Assembly (NCBI RefSeq): GCF_900217235.1
Contig: NZ_LT907975.1
Span: forward strand, 2,827,001 to 2,891,000
Length of the DNA: 64,000 nt
Origin: Pseudodesulfovibrio profundus
GTDB lineage: Bacteria > Desulfobacterota > Desulfovibrionia > Desulfovibrionales > Desulfovibrionaceae
Direction: 5' to 3'
Every line of letters begins with the position of its first letter. Within the stretch, counting starts at the first letter, position 1. A program made the position numbers and the translations under genes. Below are positions 32,821 to 40,488 of this stretch, piece after piece. Under the pieces are notes generated by a model. The model saw only the letters and a list, made by a program, of their open reading frames with translations. It had not been told where the DNA came from and did not search any database.

Positions 32821-34516
32821 TCTGATCCTGCTCGCAGCCACGACAGCGCTTGCCGGTTCCTGGGAACACTCCTTTTTCGGAGGTACACAGTACCCGTTAC
32901 GGGTCGTGTATCTGGAAGGCAGTGAGCCGGGGCCGACGGTCATGGTACAAGGCGGCATCCAGGGTGACGAAACCGCTGGCTTTGTCACGGCACAGTTACT
33001 GACGCAGGCCAAAGTCACCAAAGGCAATGTCATCATCCTGCCTCGGGCCAATGTGCCTTCCATCAACCTGCGCAAGCGGCAGGTGAACGTGGATATGAAC
33101 CGGCGGTTCGACCAGAACTACAACCGGTTTTATGAAGATCGTGTCGCCCGGGTCATCCGATTCCTGTTGGCACAGTCGGACGCCTTCATCCATCTGCATG
33201 AGGGAAGCGGTTTCTATCATCCCACTTATGTGGACAATCTTCGCAATCCCAATCGATACGGACAGTCCATCATCATTGATACGCTCCATTACGGTGGTAT
33301 CGATCTCGAAGCCACGGCCAACTCCGTCCTCGATGAACTGAATCGCGGGATTCTCTCTTCCGACTATCATTTCAGACTGTTCAATACCAAGACCTTTGAT
33401 ACGGGTACCAGTTACCCCGAGATGCGTAAGTCGCTGACTTGCTATGCGCTTTCCGAGCACGGTATCCCGGCCATGGCTGTGGAGGTCAGTAAGGATATCA
33501 TCCAGCTGGACTGGAAGGTGCGACAGCAACTCCACGCTACCATCATGCTGCTGGACCGCCTGGGCGTTACGGTCACTGCGCCCGATTTCAGCGACAGCGA
33601 TGTACGTGCTTATTCGCGGACTAACGTACAGGTACAGGTGAACGGCCGCATCATGCAGGGCGATGCCTCGCTGGTTCTCGCTCCCGGGACCACTCTCGCT
33701 GTGGAGTCACTGGCTTCCGGACCAAGTGAATTTGCTCCTGAGTTGGCGCTGTTTGCCTCTGATCGTCCTGGCGTAAATCTGCTGAATGCCCATCGTATGG
33801 CCCTTGAGCCGTTTTCCGAGTTGGAGTTGCGCAGCGACGGCAAGCGTGTTGCCAGGGCTCGTGTCAAATGGACGGGCAAGATGCCCAATTCACCCGGGAA
33901 CGACAAGACGGTCTTTGTCTGCTGGCTCAATGGGAATCCGACCTTTGTCCGTGAGGGCGAAGTGCTGAATACTGTGTTCGGGGATCAACTGATCCTTGAA
34001 GGCATATGGGGCAGCGACAAACAGGAAGTGGTCAACCTCAAAGGGTTTGTCGCCATTCCCTGGGCCAATAATGGTCAGGATATGGGCTGGGAGATCATTC
34101 TCGACCCAGAAACGTTTCTGAGCAAGTACAGCCTTGAATCCAGCCGTCCCGGCGTGACACGATACCGTGTTGTACGTGAAACGCCCGGTACACGGCCTGC
34201 GACTTTCTATATCGACATCGAGCCGCGTCGAATCCATGCATTGCGTTTGGCGGACAAGCAGGGGCGCTCCCTGTTCATTCCATGGAATCCCGGCGGCAGC
34301 TATTCTCTTCCTGAGGGGGAGTATGTTCTTGAGGACGCATGGAGTAACGGTCCAGGTGACAAGCTGGTCGCTACCACAGGAGAAGTGCCCGTATCAACCG
34401 GTCATGGCTTCAAGGTGGATTATGCGAACCCGTTGCAGCTTACCGTGCGTCAGGCAACCACGTTTGCCGGAATCGGGACGATGACGTTTACGGCTTCTGG
34501 TTTGGCAGAACGATAG
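32783..34516 (+). CDS. Secreted M14-fold carboxypeptidase with Gln-type zinc site (Csd4/Pgp1-like)
   Basis: 577 residues starting at TTG 32783 inside the preceding gene; the signal peptide begins at once (MRKPILSIISVLSLILLAATTALAG), so this rare start is well supported. The zinc-site motif reads VMVQGGIQGDE, giving Gln60 and Glu63 where most M14 enzymes have His and Glu; the third ligand is His137 or His139 in FIHLHEGSGFYHP. VDMNRRFD supplies the carboxylate-binding Arg and AMAVEVSK the general base Glu. A Gln first ligand is known from Helicobacter Csd4, a D,L-carboxypeptidase that removes the terminal meso-diaminopimelate of tripeptides. About 300 C-terminal residues form beta-rich domains, as in Csd4. 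The substrate is inferred. Confidence 0.85.
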   Translation: MRKPILSIISVLSLILLAATTALAGSWEHSFFGGTQYPLRVVYLEGSEPGPTVMVQGGIQGDETAGFVTAQLLTQAKVTKGNVIILPRANVPSINLRKRQVNVDMNRRFDQNYNRFYEDRVARVIRFLLAQSDAFIHLHEGSGFYHPTYVDNLRNPNRYGQSIIIDTLHYGGIDLEATANSVLDELNRGILSSDYHFRLFNTKTFDTGTSYPEMRKSLTCYALSEHGIPAMAVEVSKDIIQLDWKVRQQLHATIMLLDRLGVTVTAPDFSDSDVRAYSRTNVQVQVNGRIMQGDASLVLAPGTTLAVESLASGPSEFAPELALFASDRPGVNLLNAHRMALEPFSELELRSDGKRVARARVKWTGKMPNSPGNDKTVFVCWLNGNPTFVREGEVLNTVFGDQLILEGIWGSDKQEVVNLKGFVAIPWANNGQDMGWEIILDPETFLSKYSLESSRPGVTRYRVVRETPGTRPATFYIDIEPRRIHALRLADKQGRSLFIPWNPGGSYSLPEGEYVLEDAWSNGPGDKLVATTGEVPVSTGHGFKVDYANPLQLTVRQATTFAGIGTMTFTASGLAER

Positions 34517-34565
34517 TCGTAGCGCCTGTCATGGTTCGGCAGACGAAGACCTTGCGAGGTGTTCG

Positions 34566-34763
34566 ATGACTGTTGAGCGAATTGTGCGTGGAATGGCAGG
34601 TTTTTTCATTCTGGTCAGCTTGTTGCTGGCCCACTTCCACTCCCCTTACTGGCTTTGGTTCACCGCATTTGTCGGAATGAACCTGTTCCAGTCTTCATTG
34701 ACCAACTGGTGTCCGGCCATGACTATTCTCAAGCGTATAGGGTTCAAGTATTCCTGTCCCTAA
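34566..34763 (+). CDS. DUF2892 small membrane protein
   Basis: 65 residues with two membrane segments (IVRGMAGFFILVSLLLAHF and WLWFTAFVGMNLFQSS) and the typical end TNWCPAMTILKRIGFKYSC. This is the YgaP C-terminal domain in stand-alone form (DUF2892); the conserved GMNLFQSSLTNWCP stretch is diagnostic. In other genomes it sits with rhodanese or respiratory genes. Ribosome site GAGGTG before the ATG. Confidence 0.85.
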   Translation: MTVERIVRGMAGFFILVSLLLAHFHSPYWLWFTAFVGMNLFQSSLTNWCPAMTILKRIGFKYSCP

Positions 34764-34789
34764 TACTCGTTTAGAGGCCCTGTATGGGG

Positions 34790-35041
34790 TTAGTCGATGG
34801 CTTTGCCTATGAAGAGCAGTGTAGAGCCTGCAATCAGCGTTGTGGCGGCAAAGAGGTACGCTTCGTAAAAGCCCAGAGGCACGGACAAGAATATGAGCAG
34901 ACCACCGCTTGCCTGAGCGATGCGGGAGTTGATCATCATCTTGCGGGCCATCTTTTCGCTTCTGCGCACAATATGTACGCCGCAAAATTTGCACAGAGAT
35001 GAGCGCGAATGGATATTTTTTCCACAACTAGGACATTGCAT
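34790..35041 (-). CDS. Zinc-ribbon membrane protein
   Basis: 83 residues with two CxxC pairs at the N-terminus (MQCPSCGKNIHSRSSLCKFC), a basic stretch and two membrane segments (ASGGLLIFLSVPLGFYEAYL and ATTLIAGSTLLFIGKAI). A zinc ribbon on the cytosolic face of a small membrane hairpin is a common architecture of unknown function. It is convergent with the DUF2892 gene, 26 bases away. Confidence 0.75.
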   Translation of the reverse strand: MQCPSCGKNIHSRSSLCKFCGVHIVRRSEKMARKMMINSRIAQASGGLLIFLSVPLGFYEAYLFAATTLIAGSTLLFIGKAID

Positions 35042-35208
35042 GGCGATTCATTAACAAAGAAACACCAGATAGTATAGTCTCTTATCTATATTTTTTTTCC
35101 AGGTATAATGATCTGTAGGTCCAATGCAGGTTTAGTCGCGGAAGGTGGAGGTTCGCCTTTCAGGCACGGTGGTGGACAAGACGATCAACTGGCTGTCGAT
35201 GGACATGA

Positions 35209-35242
35209 AAAAAGCCCTCAATCTGATGATTGAGGGCTTTTT
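35209..35242 (-). terminator. Rho-independent terminator after tRNA-Arg
   Basis: AAAAAGCCCTCAATC pairs with GATTGAGGGCTTTTT, a 15-bp stem with a 4-base loop. It begins eight bases after the tRNA 3' end on the minus strand and has a T run in that direction. Confidence 0.9.
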
Positions 35243-35249
35243 GCTTTTG

Positions 35250-35326
35250 TGGCGCGCCCGGCACGATTCGAACGTGCGACCTTTCGGTTCGTAGCCGAAT
35301 GCTCTATCCAGCTGAGCCACGGGCGC
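35250..35326 (-). tRNA. tRNA-Arg (anticodon ACG)
   Basis: A 77-base cloverleaf: acceptor GCGCCCG/CGGGCGC, D arm GCTC...GAGC, anticodon stem TTCGG/CCGAA with loop CTACGAA (anticodon ACG, read as ICG after deamination), T arm GCACG-TTCGAAT-CGTGC, discriminator G and encoded CCA. It decodes CGU, CGC and CGA. Confidence 0.97.
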
Positions 35327-35339
35327 GCGGTGGAAGGAC

Positions 35340-35368
35340 TGTTTATGTCGAAGGCCTTCATACGTCAA
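35340..35368 (-). promoter_or_regulatory. Candidate promoter for tRNA-Arg
   Basis: On the minus strand TTGACG (35363-35368) is followed after 17 bases by TAAACA (35340-35345), ending 13 bases before the mature tRNA 5' end. CATAAA two bases earlier is an alternative -10. Confidence 0.45.
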
Positions 35369-35386
35369 GCACTTTTTAAGAAAAAA

Positions 35387-35809
35387 TTAAAATTTTGTTT
35401 CAAAAATATCATCTATACCGGTCAGAAGTTTGCCTCGTTTGCCCACAATACGTATGAGTTCTGTGGAGTCTTGGTCGACAAAGTCTTTTAATTCCGGGTG
35501 CTTGTGAAGGAAGAGCTTCATGATCGCCTTGGTGGTTTGCTGGGTTTTGATAGGGGAGTAGACCCCTTGGACGGTCAATGCGATATTTTCTTCTCTTCTA
35601 TCAATAAGAATAGAAGCATGAGGATGTTGTTTGATATTTTTGCTTTTTTGAGAGTCCTTGTTTGTCAGAAAATAAAATTTCATGGATGCGTGATCGGCAA
35701 ACAAGGTCATAAGCGAACAAAGAGGTTCAATGCCATTGGTCGTCGCAAGGACGCAAAAATCTGCATTGGAAACCAGATCGTCAATGAGTTGCATTTTGTT
35801 TTTGCTCAT
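35387..35809 (-). CDS. Pyridoxamine 5'-phosphate oxidase-like flavin-binding protein
   Basis: 140 residues from ATG 35809 (AGG upstream); the frame is open to 35980 but overlaps the divergent gene. It has the PNPOx-like split-barrel pattern: an N-terminal helix, FCVLATTNGIEPLCSLMTLFAD, MKFYFLTNKDSQKSKNIKQHPHASILID and a later strand VQGVYSP. The family binds FMN, F420 or heme; the substrate cannot be told. It is divergent from the PP-loop gene with starts 62 bases apart. Confidence 0.8.
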   Translation of the reverse strand: MSKNKMQLIDDLVSNADFCVLATTNGIEPLCSLMTLFADHASMKFYFLTNKDSQKSKNIKQHPHASILIDRREENIALTVQGVYSPIKTQQTTKAIMKLFLHKHPELKDFVDQDSTELIRIVGKRGKLLTGIDDIFETKF

Positions 35810-35870
35810 GGGACAGCCTACCTCAACAATGCGCTTCGCGCTATTATTTTGAATACAGGATGGTGAATGC

Positions 35871-36554
35871 ATGTCTGTGCAATCGTTGGATGATAAAATA
35901 CGGTATACTGAATCGTGTCTGCAACAGGTTTTTGAACAGGCAGGGCCGGATAGGGCCGCAGTAGCTTGGACCGGCGGCAAGGATTCGACCGTAGTTCTTT
36001 ATATATGGCTGATGCTTTTGCAGCATCACCGAGCTACACCCATTAGAGCTATTAATATAGATACGGGATGTAAATTCCCCGAAGTTATGTCGTTCAGAGA
36101 TACAATGGCCACCGAGTGGGGCCTTGATCTGCATGTGGCCCAGCCAACCCTTTCCCTCGATTCGTACCCGCTTGCAGAGGATGCAGTGACATGTTGCCAT
36201 GATCTCAAGGTTTCTCCTTTGAAAAAGGCGATTCGGGAGACCGGCATCACACATCTTATTTCAGGCATCCGACGCGATGAACATCCCGACAGGGCTAATC
36301 GAACTACGGTAGAGCACCGTGATGACCCCTCCCATACACTGATCAATCCTGTTCTTGAATGGACGGAAATGGATATATGGGCATTTCATTCCCGGTTCGA
36401 GCTTCCATATTGTATATTATATGATGAAGGATACCGCTCCCTGGGGTGTCGCCCATGCACGGTTCGCCCGGGAAAAGGGGAGGGGGAACGCGGTGGTCGG
36501 CAACAGGGAAAAGAGACAGTAATGGGTACGCTGACCAAGTTGGGATATTTCTGA
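35871..36554 (+). CDS. PAPS reductase / sulfate adenylyltransferase-type PP-loop protein
   Basis: 227 residues of the adenine nucleotide alpha-hydrolase fold. The PP-loop VAWTGGKDST (about 31-40) binds ATP or an adenylyl group. Further CysH/CysD marks are INIDTGCKFPEV, a GIRRDEHPDRAN segment, PVLEWTEMDIWAF, and a C-terminal LGCRPCTVRPGKG...GRQQGKETVMGTLTKLGYF tail that looks closer to CysD. Two Cys pairs (CC and CRPC) could bind a cluster or metal. Dissimilatory sulfate reduction uses Sat and Apr instead, so a role in assimilation or nucleotide/tRNA thiolation is possible. There is no CysN gene beside it. Confidence 0.8.
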   Translation: MSVQSLDDKIRYTESCLQQVFEQAGPDRAAVAWTGGKDSTVVLYIWLMLLQHHRATPIRAINIDTGCKFPEVMSFRDTMATEWGLDLHVAQPTLSLDSYPLAEDAVTCCHDLKVSPLKKAIRETGITHLISGIRRDEHPDRANRTTVEHRDDPSHTLINPVLEWTEMDIWAFHSRFELPYCILYDEGYRSLGCRPCTVRPGKGEGERGGRQQGKETVMGTLTKLGYF

Positions 36555-36580
36555 TCCAAATTATCACGTTTTTCTATTGG

Positions 36581-36609
36581 ACCGACCCGGGAGAATCTCC
36601 CGAGTCGGT
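36581..36609 (+). terminator. Terminator after the PP-loop gene
   Basis: ACCGACCCGGGAGA pairs with TCTCCCGAGTCGGT (one mismatch, one-base loop in the simplest fold) and is followed by TATTTTC. Confidence 0.8.
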
Positions 36610-36719
36610 TATTTTCACTTTTATTCACAAATTTCCCTACTTTTTTATGCTGTTTTTTTTAAGTAAAATATAAAAAAACGATCATATTTACTTATAAAAC
36701 AGCAGTTTAACCAACCTAG

Positions 36720-36778
36720 TTGATTGATCAAACAAATTTTGAACCCCCCTTGACCTAAGCCGCCACTTCACCTATTGA
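36720..36778 (+). promoter_or_regulatory. Candidate promoter and operator of the ech operon
   Basis: TTGACC (36750-36755) and TATTGA (36773-36778) are separated by 17 bases, about 115 bases before echA. Nineteen bases ahead of the -35 element lies TTGATTGATCAA (36720-36731), a palindrome of CRP/FNR half-site type (TTGAT and ATCAA) with a 2-base spacer instead of the usual 4. The rest of the 338-base gap (36555-36892) is AT-rich and has no open frame. Confidence 0.4.
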
Positions 36779-36892
36779 CCCATGTTTAATAGGCTATGGG
36801 TAAGGTGCATTCGCATCCGTTTTTCGGTTGGAGGTGATCCGAAATTCGGGTGTCCGTTGTACTCGTATTCAATGTTATGAGACGAGGTCTTC

Positions 36893-38794
36893 ATGTCGAA
36901 TCTGCTTCTACTTCTCATTCTCCTGCCTGCCGCAGCTGCTTTGGTCTGCTATCTGGTTCGGTCCAGTGCCGTTCGTAAGCTGACTGTTGTAGCCACCGGT
37001 GCGATCTTGACGCTCGCATCGCTGGGTCTGTTGGCGCAGGGAACATTTGAACCGATTATGGTCGGTTCATTTCTTGGCATCAGCAGCGATTTCCTGATCA
37101 CGGTCCTGGATTTCGCACTGTTGGGTGTCATCTTTTATTATGGTCTCAAACACCGGAGTCTCCTGATTCAGGGTTTCACCCTGGCACAGGCTGCTCTGCT
37201 CGTTTGGTTTGAGTTCGTTATGATCGATCATGTGGCGGTTCCCGCCCTGGTCGGCGACCAGCTTTCCCTGATCATGGTTCTGGTGATTTCCGTCATCGGT
37301 TCCCTGATCTGTATCTTTGCCATTCCTTATATGAAGGAACATGAAGATCATCTGCATTTGAAGACGTCCCGCCAGCCGCGGTTCTTCCTCTTCCTGCTTC
37401 TCTTCCTGGGCGCCATGAATGGTCTGGTCCTTTCCAACAACATTCTGTGGCTCTACTTCTTCTTTGAAGTCACGACGCTGTGTTCCTTCATGCTCATCGG
37501 GCATGACGGCACCGAAGTTGCCACTCGCAACTCTGTTCGCGCCCTGTGGATGAACTCCTTCGGCGGCGTAGCTTTCGTCATCGGCATGATGCTGGTGTAC
37601 GCAAAAATCGGCACCCTCGACATCTCTGCCATTCTGGCAGCCGGTCCGCAGGGCGCGATGATGGTTACCGGTATCGGTTTCCTGTGTCTTGCCGGTTTTA
37701 CCAAAGCCGCTCAGGTTCCTTTCCAGTCCTGGCTGCTCGGTGCCATGGTTGCCCCGACTCCGGTCTCCGCGTTGCTGCACTCCTCGACCATGGTCAAGGC
37801 CGGTGTCTACGTGGTTCTGCGCTTTGCTCCCGCCTACATGGGGACATTGCTCTCCGATGGCGTGGCTATCTGTGGCGCGTTTACCTTCGTTGCCTGTGCC
37901 GCCCTGTGTATCGGCCAGTCCAATGGTAAGAAAATCCTGGCGTACTCAACGGTTTCCAACCTGGGCCTGATCATCTGCTGTGCGGGTATCAACACTCCGC
38001 TGGCCACCACCGCTGCGGTGATGCTGATCATCTTCCACGCCATTTCCAAGTCCTTGCTCTTCCTGTGCGTTGGCACCATTGAGCAGGCTATCGGTTCTCG
38101 CGATATCGAGGACATGCGCGGTCTGTTCACCAAGCATCCCCGCACTGCCCTGATCACGATCATCGGCATCCTGACCATGCTGCTGCCCCCGTTCGGTGTG
38201 CTCATGGCCAAGTGGATGGCTATCGAAGCTGCTTCCGCCAACATCTACGTCATCATCATGCTGGCCATGGGCTCTGCCCTGACCGTCGTGTACTGGGCCC
38301 GTTGGGCCGGTTCCCTGATGGCAAGCCGCGACGCTGATGCTCCGGCCGAACAGCAGGCTACCCTGATCCGCATTCCGCTGATGGCCCTGTGTGCAGGTGC
38401 TGTCGTGTTGTCCATCGCTGCCCCGTGGATTTACAACTCCATGCTGGCACCCATGTTCGATGCGCCTCCCTTCGCACTTCAGTTCGGTTCGCTGACAGCT
38501 TCCACCGGCTCCTTCGCCGTTGTCCCGCTGTTCATCGTACTCGGTCTGGGCGTCATTTATGCTGCCAAGGCTGCATCCGGATTCCGCAAGGCCAAGGTCA
38601 TGCCGCCGTACGTTGGCGGTGCCAACGTGGTTGGTGACAATGACGGTGCATATGTTGGTCCCATGAATGGAACCGTACCGTTCGTCGCTTCCAATATGTA
38701 CCTGGGCGAGCTGTTCGCCGAAGGCAAGCTTACTCCGGTCTTCAACGCTCTGGCGGTCGCGCTGATCGTCCTCATGCTGGGAGGAGCTCTCTAA
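36893..38794 (+). CDS. echA: Ech hydrogenase subunit A (NuoL/MrpA-like antiporter)
   Basis: Large ion-translocating membrane subunit of the energy-converting [NiFe] hydrogenase, which couples ferredoxin oxidation and H2 formation to ion pumping. The 633-residue protein has about 16 membrane segments and the proton-antiporter core: FFFEVTTLCSFMLIGHDGTEVATRN and, later, AAQVPFQSWLLGAMVAPTPVSALLHSSTMVKAG, the NuoL/M/N signature with the conserved Lys and His. ATG is preceded by GAGGTC. The stop overlaps echB (TAATG). Known EchA proteins are of nearly the same length. First gene of a six-gene operon. Confidence 0.95.
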   Translation: MSNLLLLLILLPAAAALVCYLVRSSAVRKLTVVATGAILTLASLGLLAQGTFEPIMVGSFLGISSDFLITVLDFALLGVIFYYGLKHRSLLIQGFTLAQAALLVWFEFVMIDHVAVPALVGDQLSLIMVLVISVIGSLICIFAIPYMKEHEDHLHLKTSRQPRFFLFLLLFLGAMNGLVLSNNILWLYFFFEVTTLCSFMLIGHDGTEVATRNSVRALWMNSFGGVAFVIGMMLVYAKIGTLDISAILAAGPQGAMMVTGIGFLCLAGFTKAAQVPFQSWLLGAMVAPTPVSALLHSSTMVKAGVYVVLRFAPAYMGTLLSDGVAICGAFTFVACAALCIGQSNGKKILAYSTVSNLGLIICCAGINTPLATTAAVMLIIFHAISKSLLFLCVGTIEQAIGSRDIEDMRGLFTKHPRTALITIIGILTMLLPPFGVLMAKWMAIEAASANIYVIIMLAMGSALTVVYWARWAGSLMASRDADAPAEQQATLIRIPLMALCAGAVVLSIAAPWIYNSMLAPMFDAPPFALQFGSLTASTGSFAVVPLFIVLGLGVIYAAKAASGFRKAKVMPPYVGGANVVGDNDGAYVGPMNGTVPFVASNMYLGELFAEGKLTPVFNALAVALIVLMLGGAL

Positions 38795-39642
38795 TGGATA
38801 CTCTGATACTGATCATCATCGGCATTGTGGTCGGCCCGCTTGTCGGCGGCCTGATCGCCGGTCTCGACCGCCGCGTCACCGCCTGGTTCCAGTCTCGACA
38901 GGGACCGCCGGTCATGCAGGCATTCTATGATGTGGCCAAACTCTTCGGTAAGGAGAAAATGGTCGTCAACCAGTGGCAGATCTTCTGTGCGTGGATCTAC
39001 CTGATCGCAGCCGCCGTTTCGGTTGGTCTGTTCTTCGCTCAGGGCGACCTGCTGCTGATCTTCTTTGTTCAGGCCGTTGGTGCGGTTTTCCTGGTCATGG
39101 GTGCCATGGCTGCGAAATCCCCGTACTCCCAGGTCGGCGCCCAGCGCGAGCTGATGCAGATTCTGGCTTACGAGCCGGTTCTGATCCTCGTCTTCGTCGG
39201 CTTCTACCTGACCACGGGCAGCTTCTCCATCGAAGCCGTGTGGCAGCTCGAAGAGCCGCTGCTGGCCAAGATGCCGCTGCTGTACCTGGCTCTGGGTTAC
39301 GCCCTGACCATCAAGCTGCGGAAGTCTCCCTTTGACTTCTCCACTTCTCACCACGGTCACCAGGAACTGGTAAAGGGTGTACTCACCGAGTACTCCGGCC
39401 CCTACCTGGCCCTGGTCGAGATCGCTCACTGGTACGAAACCGTATTGGTTCTCGGCCTGTGTGCCCTGTTCTGGAGCACGAACCTGTTCTGGATGGGTGC
39501 GCTTCTGCTCGGTACCTATATGCTCGAAATCCTGGTGGACAACACCATGGCCCGTATGACCTGGCGCTGGATGCTGAAGCGTGTCTGGCTGCTCGGCATG
39601 GGCATGTCCGTCGTTAACCTCATCTGGCTGTACGCGGGGTAA
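38794..39642 (+). CDS. echB: Ech hydrogenase subunit B (NuoH-like)
   Basis: 282-residue membrane subunit anchoring the hydrophilic arm. It has about eight membrane segments and the NuoH-family marks GLDRRVTAWFQSRQGPPVMQ near residues 25-45, MAAKSPYSQVGAQRELMQILAYEPVLIL, and KSPFDFSTSHHGHQELVKG with the conserved acidic and His residues at the quinone-site equivalent. It overlaps echA by one base and precedes echC by three. Confidence 0.95.
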   Translation: MDTLILIIIGIVVGPLVGGLIAGLDRRVTAWFQSRQGPPVMQAFYDVAKLFGKEKMVVNQWQIFCAWIYLIAAAVSVGLFFAQGDLLLIFFVQAVGAVFLVMGAMAAKSPYSQVGAQRELMQILAYEPVLILVFVGFYLTTGSFSIEAVWQLEEPLLAKMPLLYLALGYALTIKLRKSPFDFSTSHHGHQELVKGVLTEYSGPYLALVEIAHWYETVLVLGLCALFWSTNLFWMGALLLGTYMLEILVDNTMARMTWRWMLKRVWLLGMGMSVVNLIWLYAG

Positions 39643-39645
39643 ATC

Positions 39646-40089
39646 ATGTTCGGTTCATTCATAAAGAAATCTCGCGCCAAATCTCCGTGGATCATGCACT
39701 TTGACTGCGGTAGCTGCAACGGATGCGATATCGAGGTTCTGGCCTGCCTGACACCGCTCTACGACGTGGAACGGTTCGGCATCATCAACGTTGGTAACCC
39801 CAAGCACGCCGATGTGCTGCTGGTCACCGGCACAGTCAACCACCGGAACAAGAAGGTGCTCAAGAACATCTATGATCAGATGCCCGAGCCCAAAGCCGTT
39901 ATCGCCATTGGCGCTTGCGGTAACACCGGTGGCGTCTTCCGCGATGCATATAACGTTGTCGGTGGTATCGACAAAGTTATCCCCGTGGATGTCTACGTGC
40001 CCGGTTGCCCTGCCAAGCCCGAAGCCATCATTGATGGCGTTGTCGCCGGTTTGGCCAAGTTCGCAGAAAAAGTGGAACAGGCCGACTAG
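39646..40089 (+). CDS. echC: Ech hydrogenase small subunit (NuoB-like, proximal cluster)
   Basis: 147 residues carrying the proximal [4Fe-4S] cluster ligands: CGSCNGCD near residue 23-30, GACGNTGG near 88-95 and VPGCPAKPEAI near 118-128. This four-Cys pattern is that of group 4 hydrogenase small subunits. It passes electrons from EchF to the NiFe site in EchE. The short N-terminus lacks a Tat signal, as expected for a cytoplasmic-side enzyme. Confidence 0.95.
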   Translation: MFGSFIKKSRAKSPWIMHFDCGSCNGCDIEVLACLTPLYDVERFGIINVGNPKHADVLLVTGTVNHRNKKVLKNIYDQMPEPKAVIAIGACGNTGGVFRDAYNVVGGIDKVIPVDVYVPGCPAKPEAIIDGVVAGLAKFAEKVEQAD

Positions 40090-40110
40090 GCGTTCCGCAA
40101 GAGGTGAAAA

Positions 40111-40479
40111 ATGAAAGGTAAAATCATAGACGTTACCGTCGACAATATTGTCGGCGAAGTCATGAATCTCAAGAATGATGGGCAGCGCCTGGTCACGTTC
40201 ACAACCTATCAGGAAGATGAGAACAAGATCGGCATTCTGTACCACTTCGATAAGGATCTGGAGACCACCCACCTGCGACTTGTTGCGGATATGGACAAAC
40301 CCATTCCCAGCATTTCCGGGGTGCTCTTTGCCGCCCTGCTGGTGGAAAACGAAATCCGCGACCAGTGGGATGTCGAATTCGACGGCCTGGTCTTAGACTT
40401 CAACCGTTCGCTCTACCTTGACCCCGAGGTCACCCAGGTTCCGCTGGTGTCCAACGTCAAGATCGAACCTAAAAAATAG
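40111..40479 (+). CDS. echD: Ech hydrogenase subunit D (NuoC-like)
   Basis: 122 residues without cofactors, matching the short NuoC-type subunit of Ech: QRLVTFTTYQEDENKIGILYHFDKDLETTHLRL and PSISGVLFAALLVENEIRDQWDVEFDG, the second being the conserved segment of the 30-kDa complex I subunit. Ribosome site GAGGTG. It stabilises contact of the large and small subunits. Confidence 0.93.
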   Translation: MKGKIIDVTVDNIVGEVMNLKNDGQRLVTFTTYQEDENKIGILYHFDKDLETTHLRLVADMDKPIPSISGVLFAALLVENEIRDQWDVEFDGLVLDFNRSLYLDPEVTQVPLVSNVKIEPKK

Positions 40480-40488
40480 GGGGCTGAA

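Noticed and set aside
35249-35491. Open frame across the tRNA-Arg gene
   Set aside because: It lies on the tRNA gene in the opposite strand; the cloverleaf is unambiguous.
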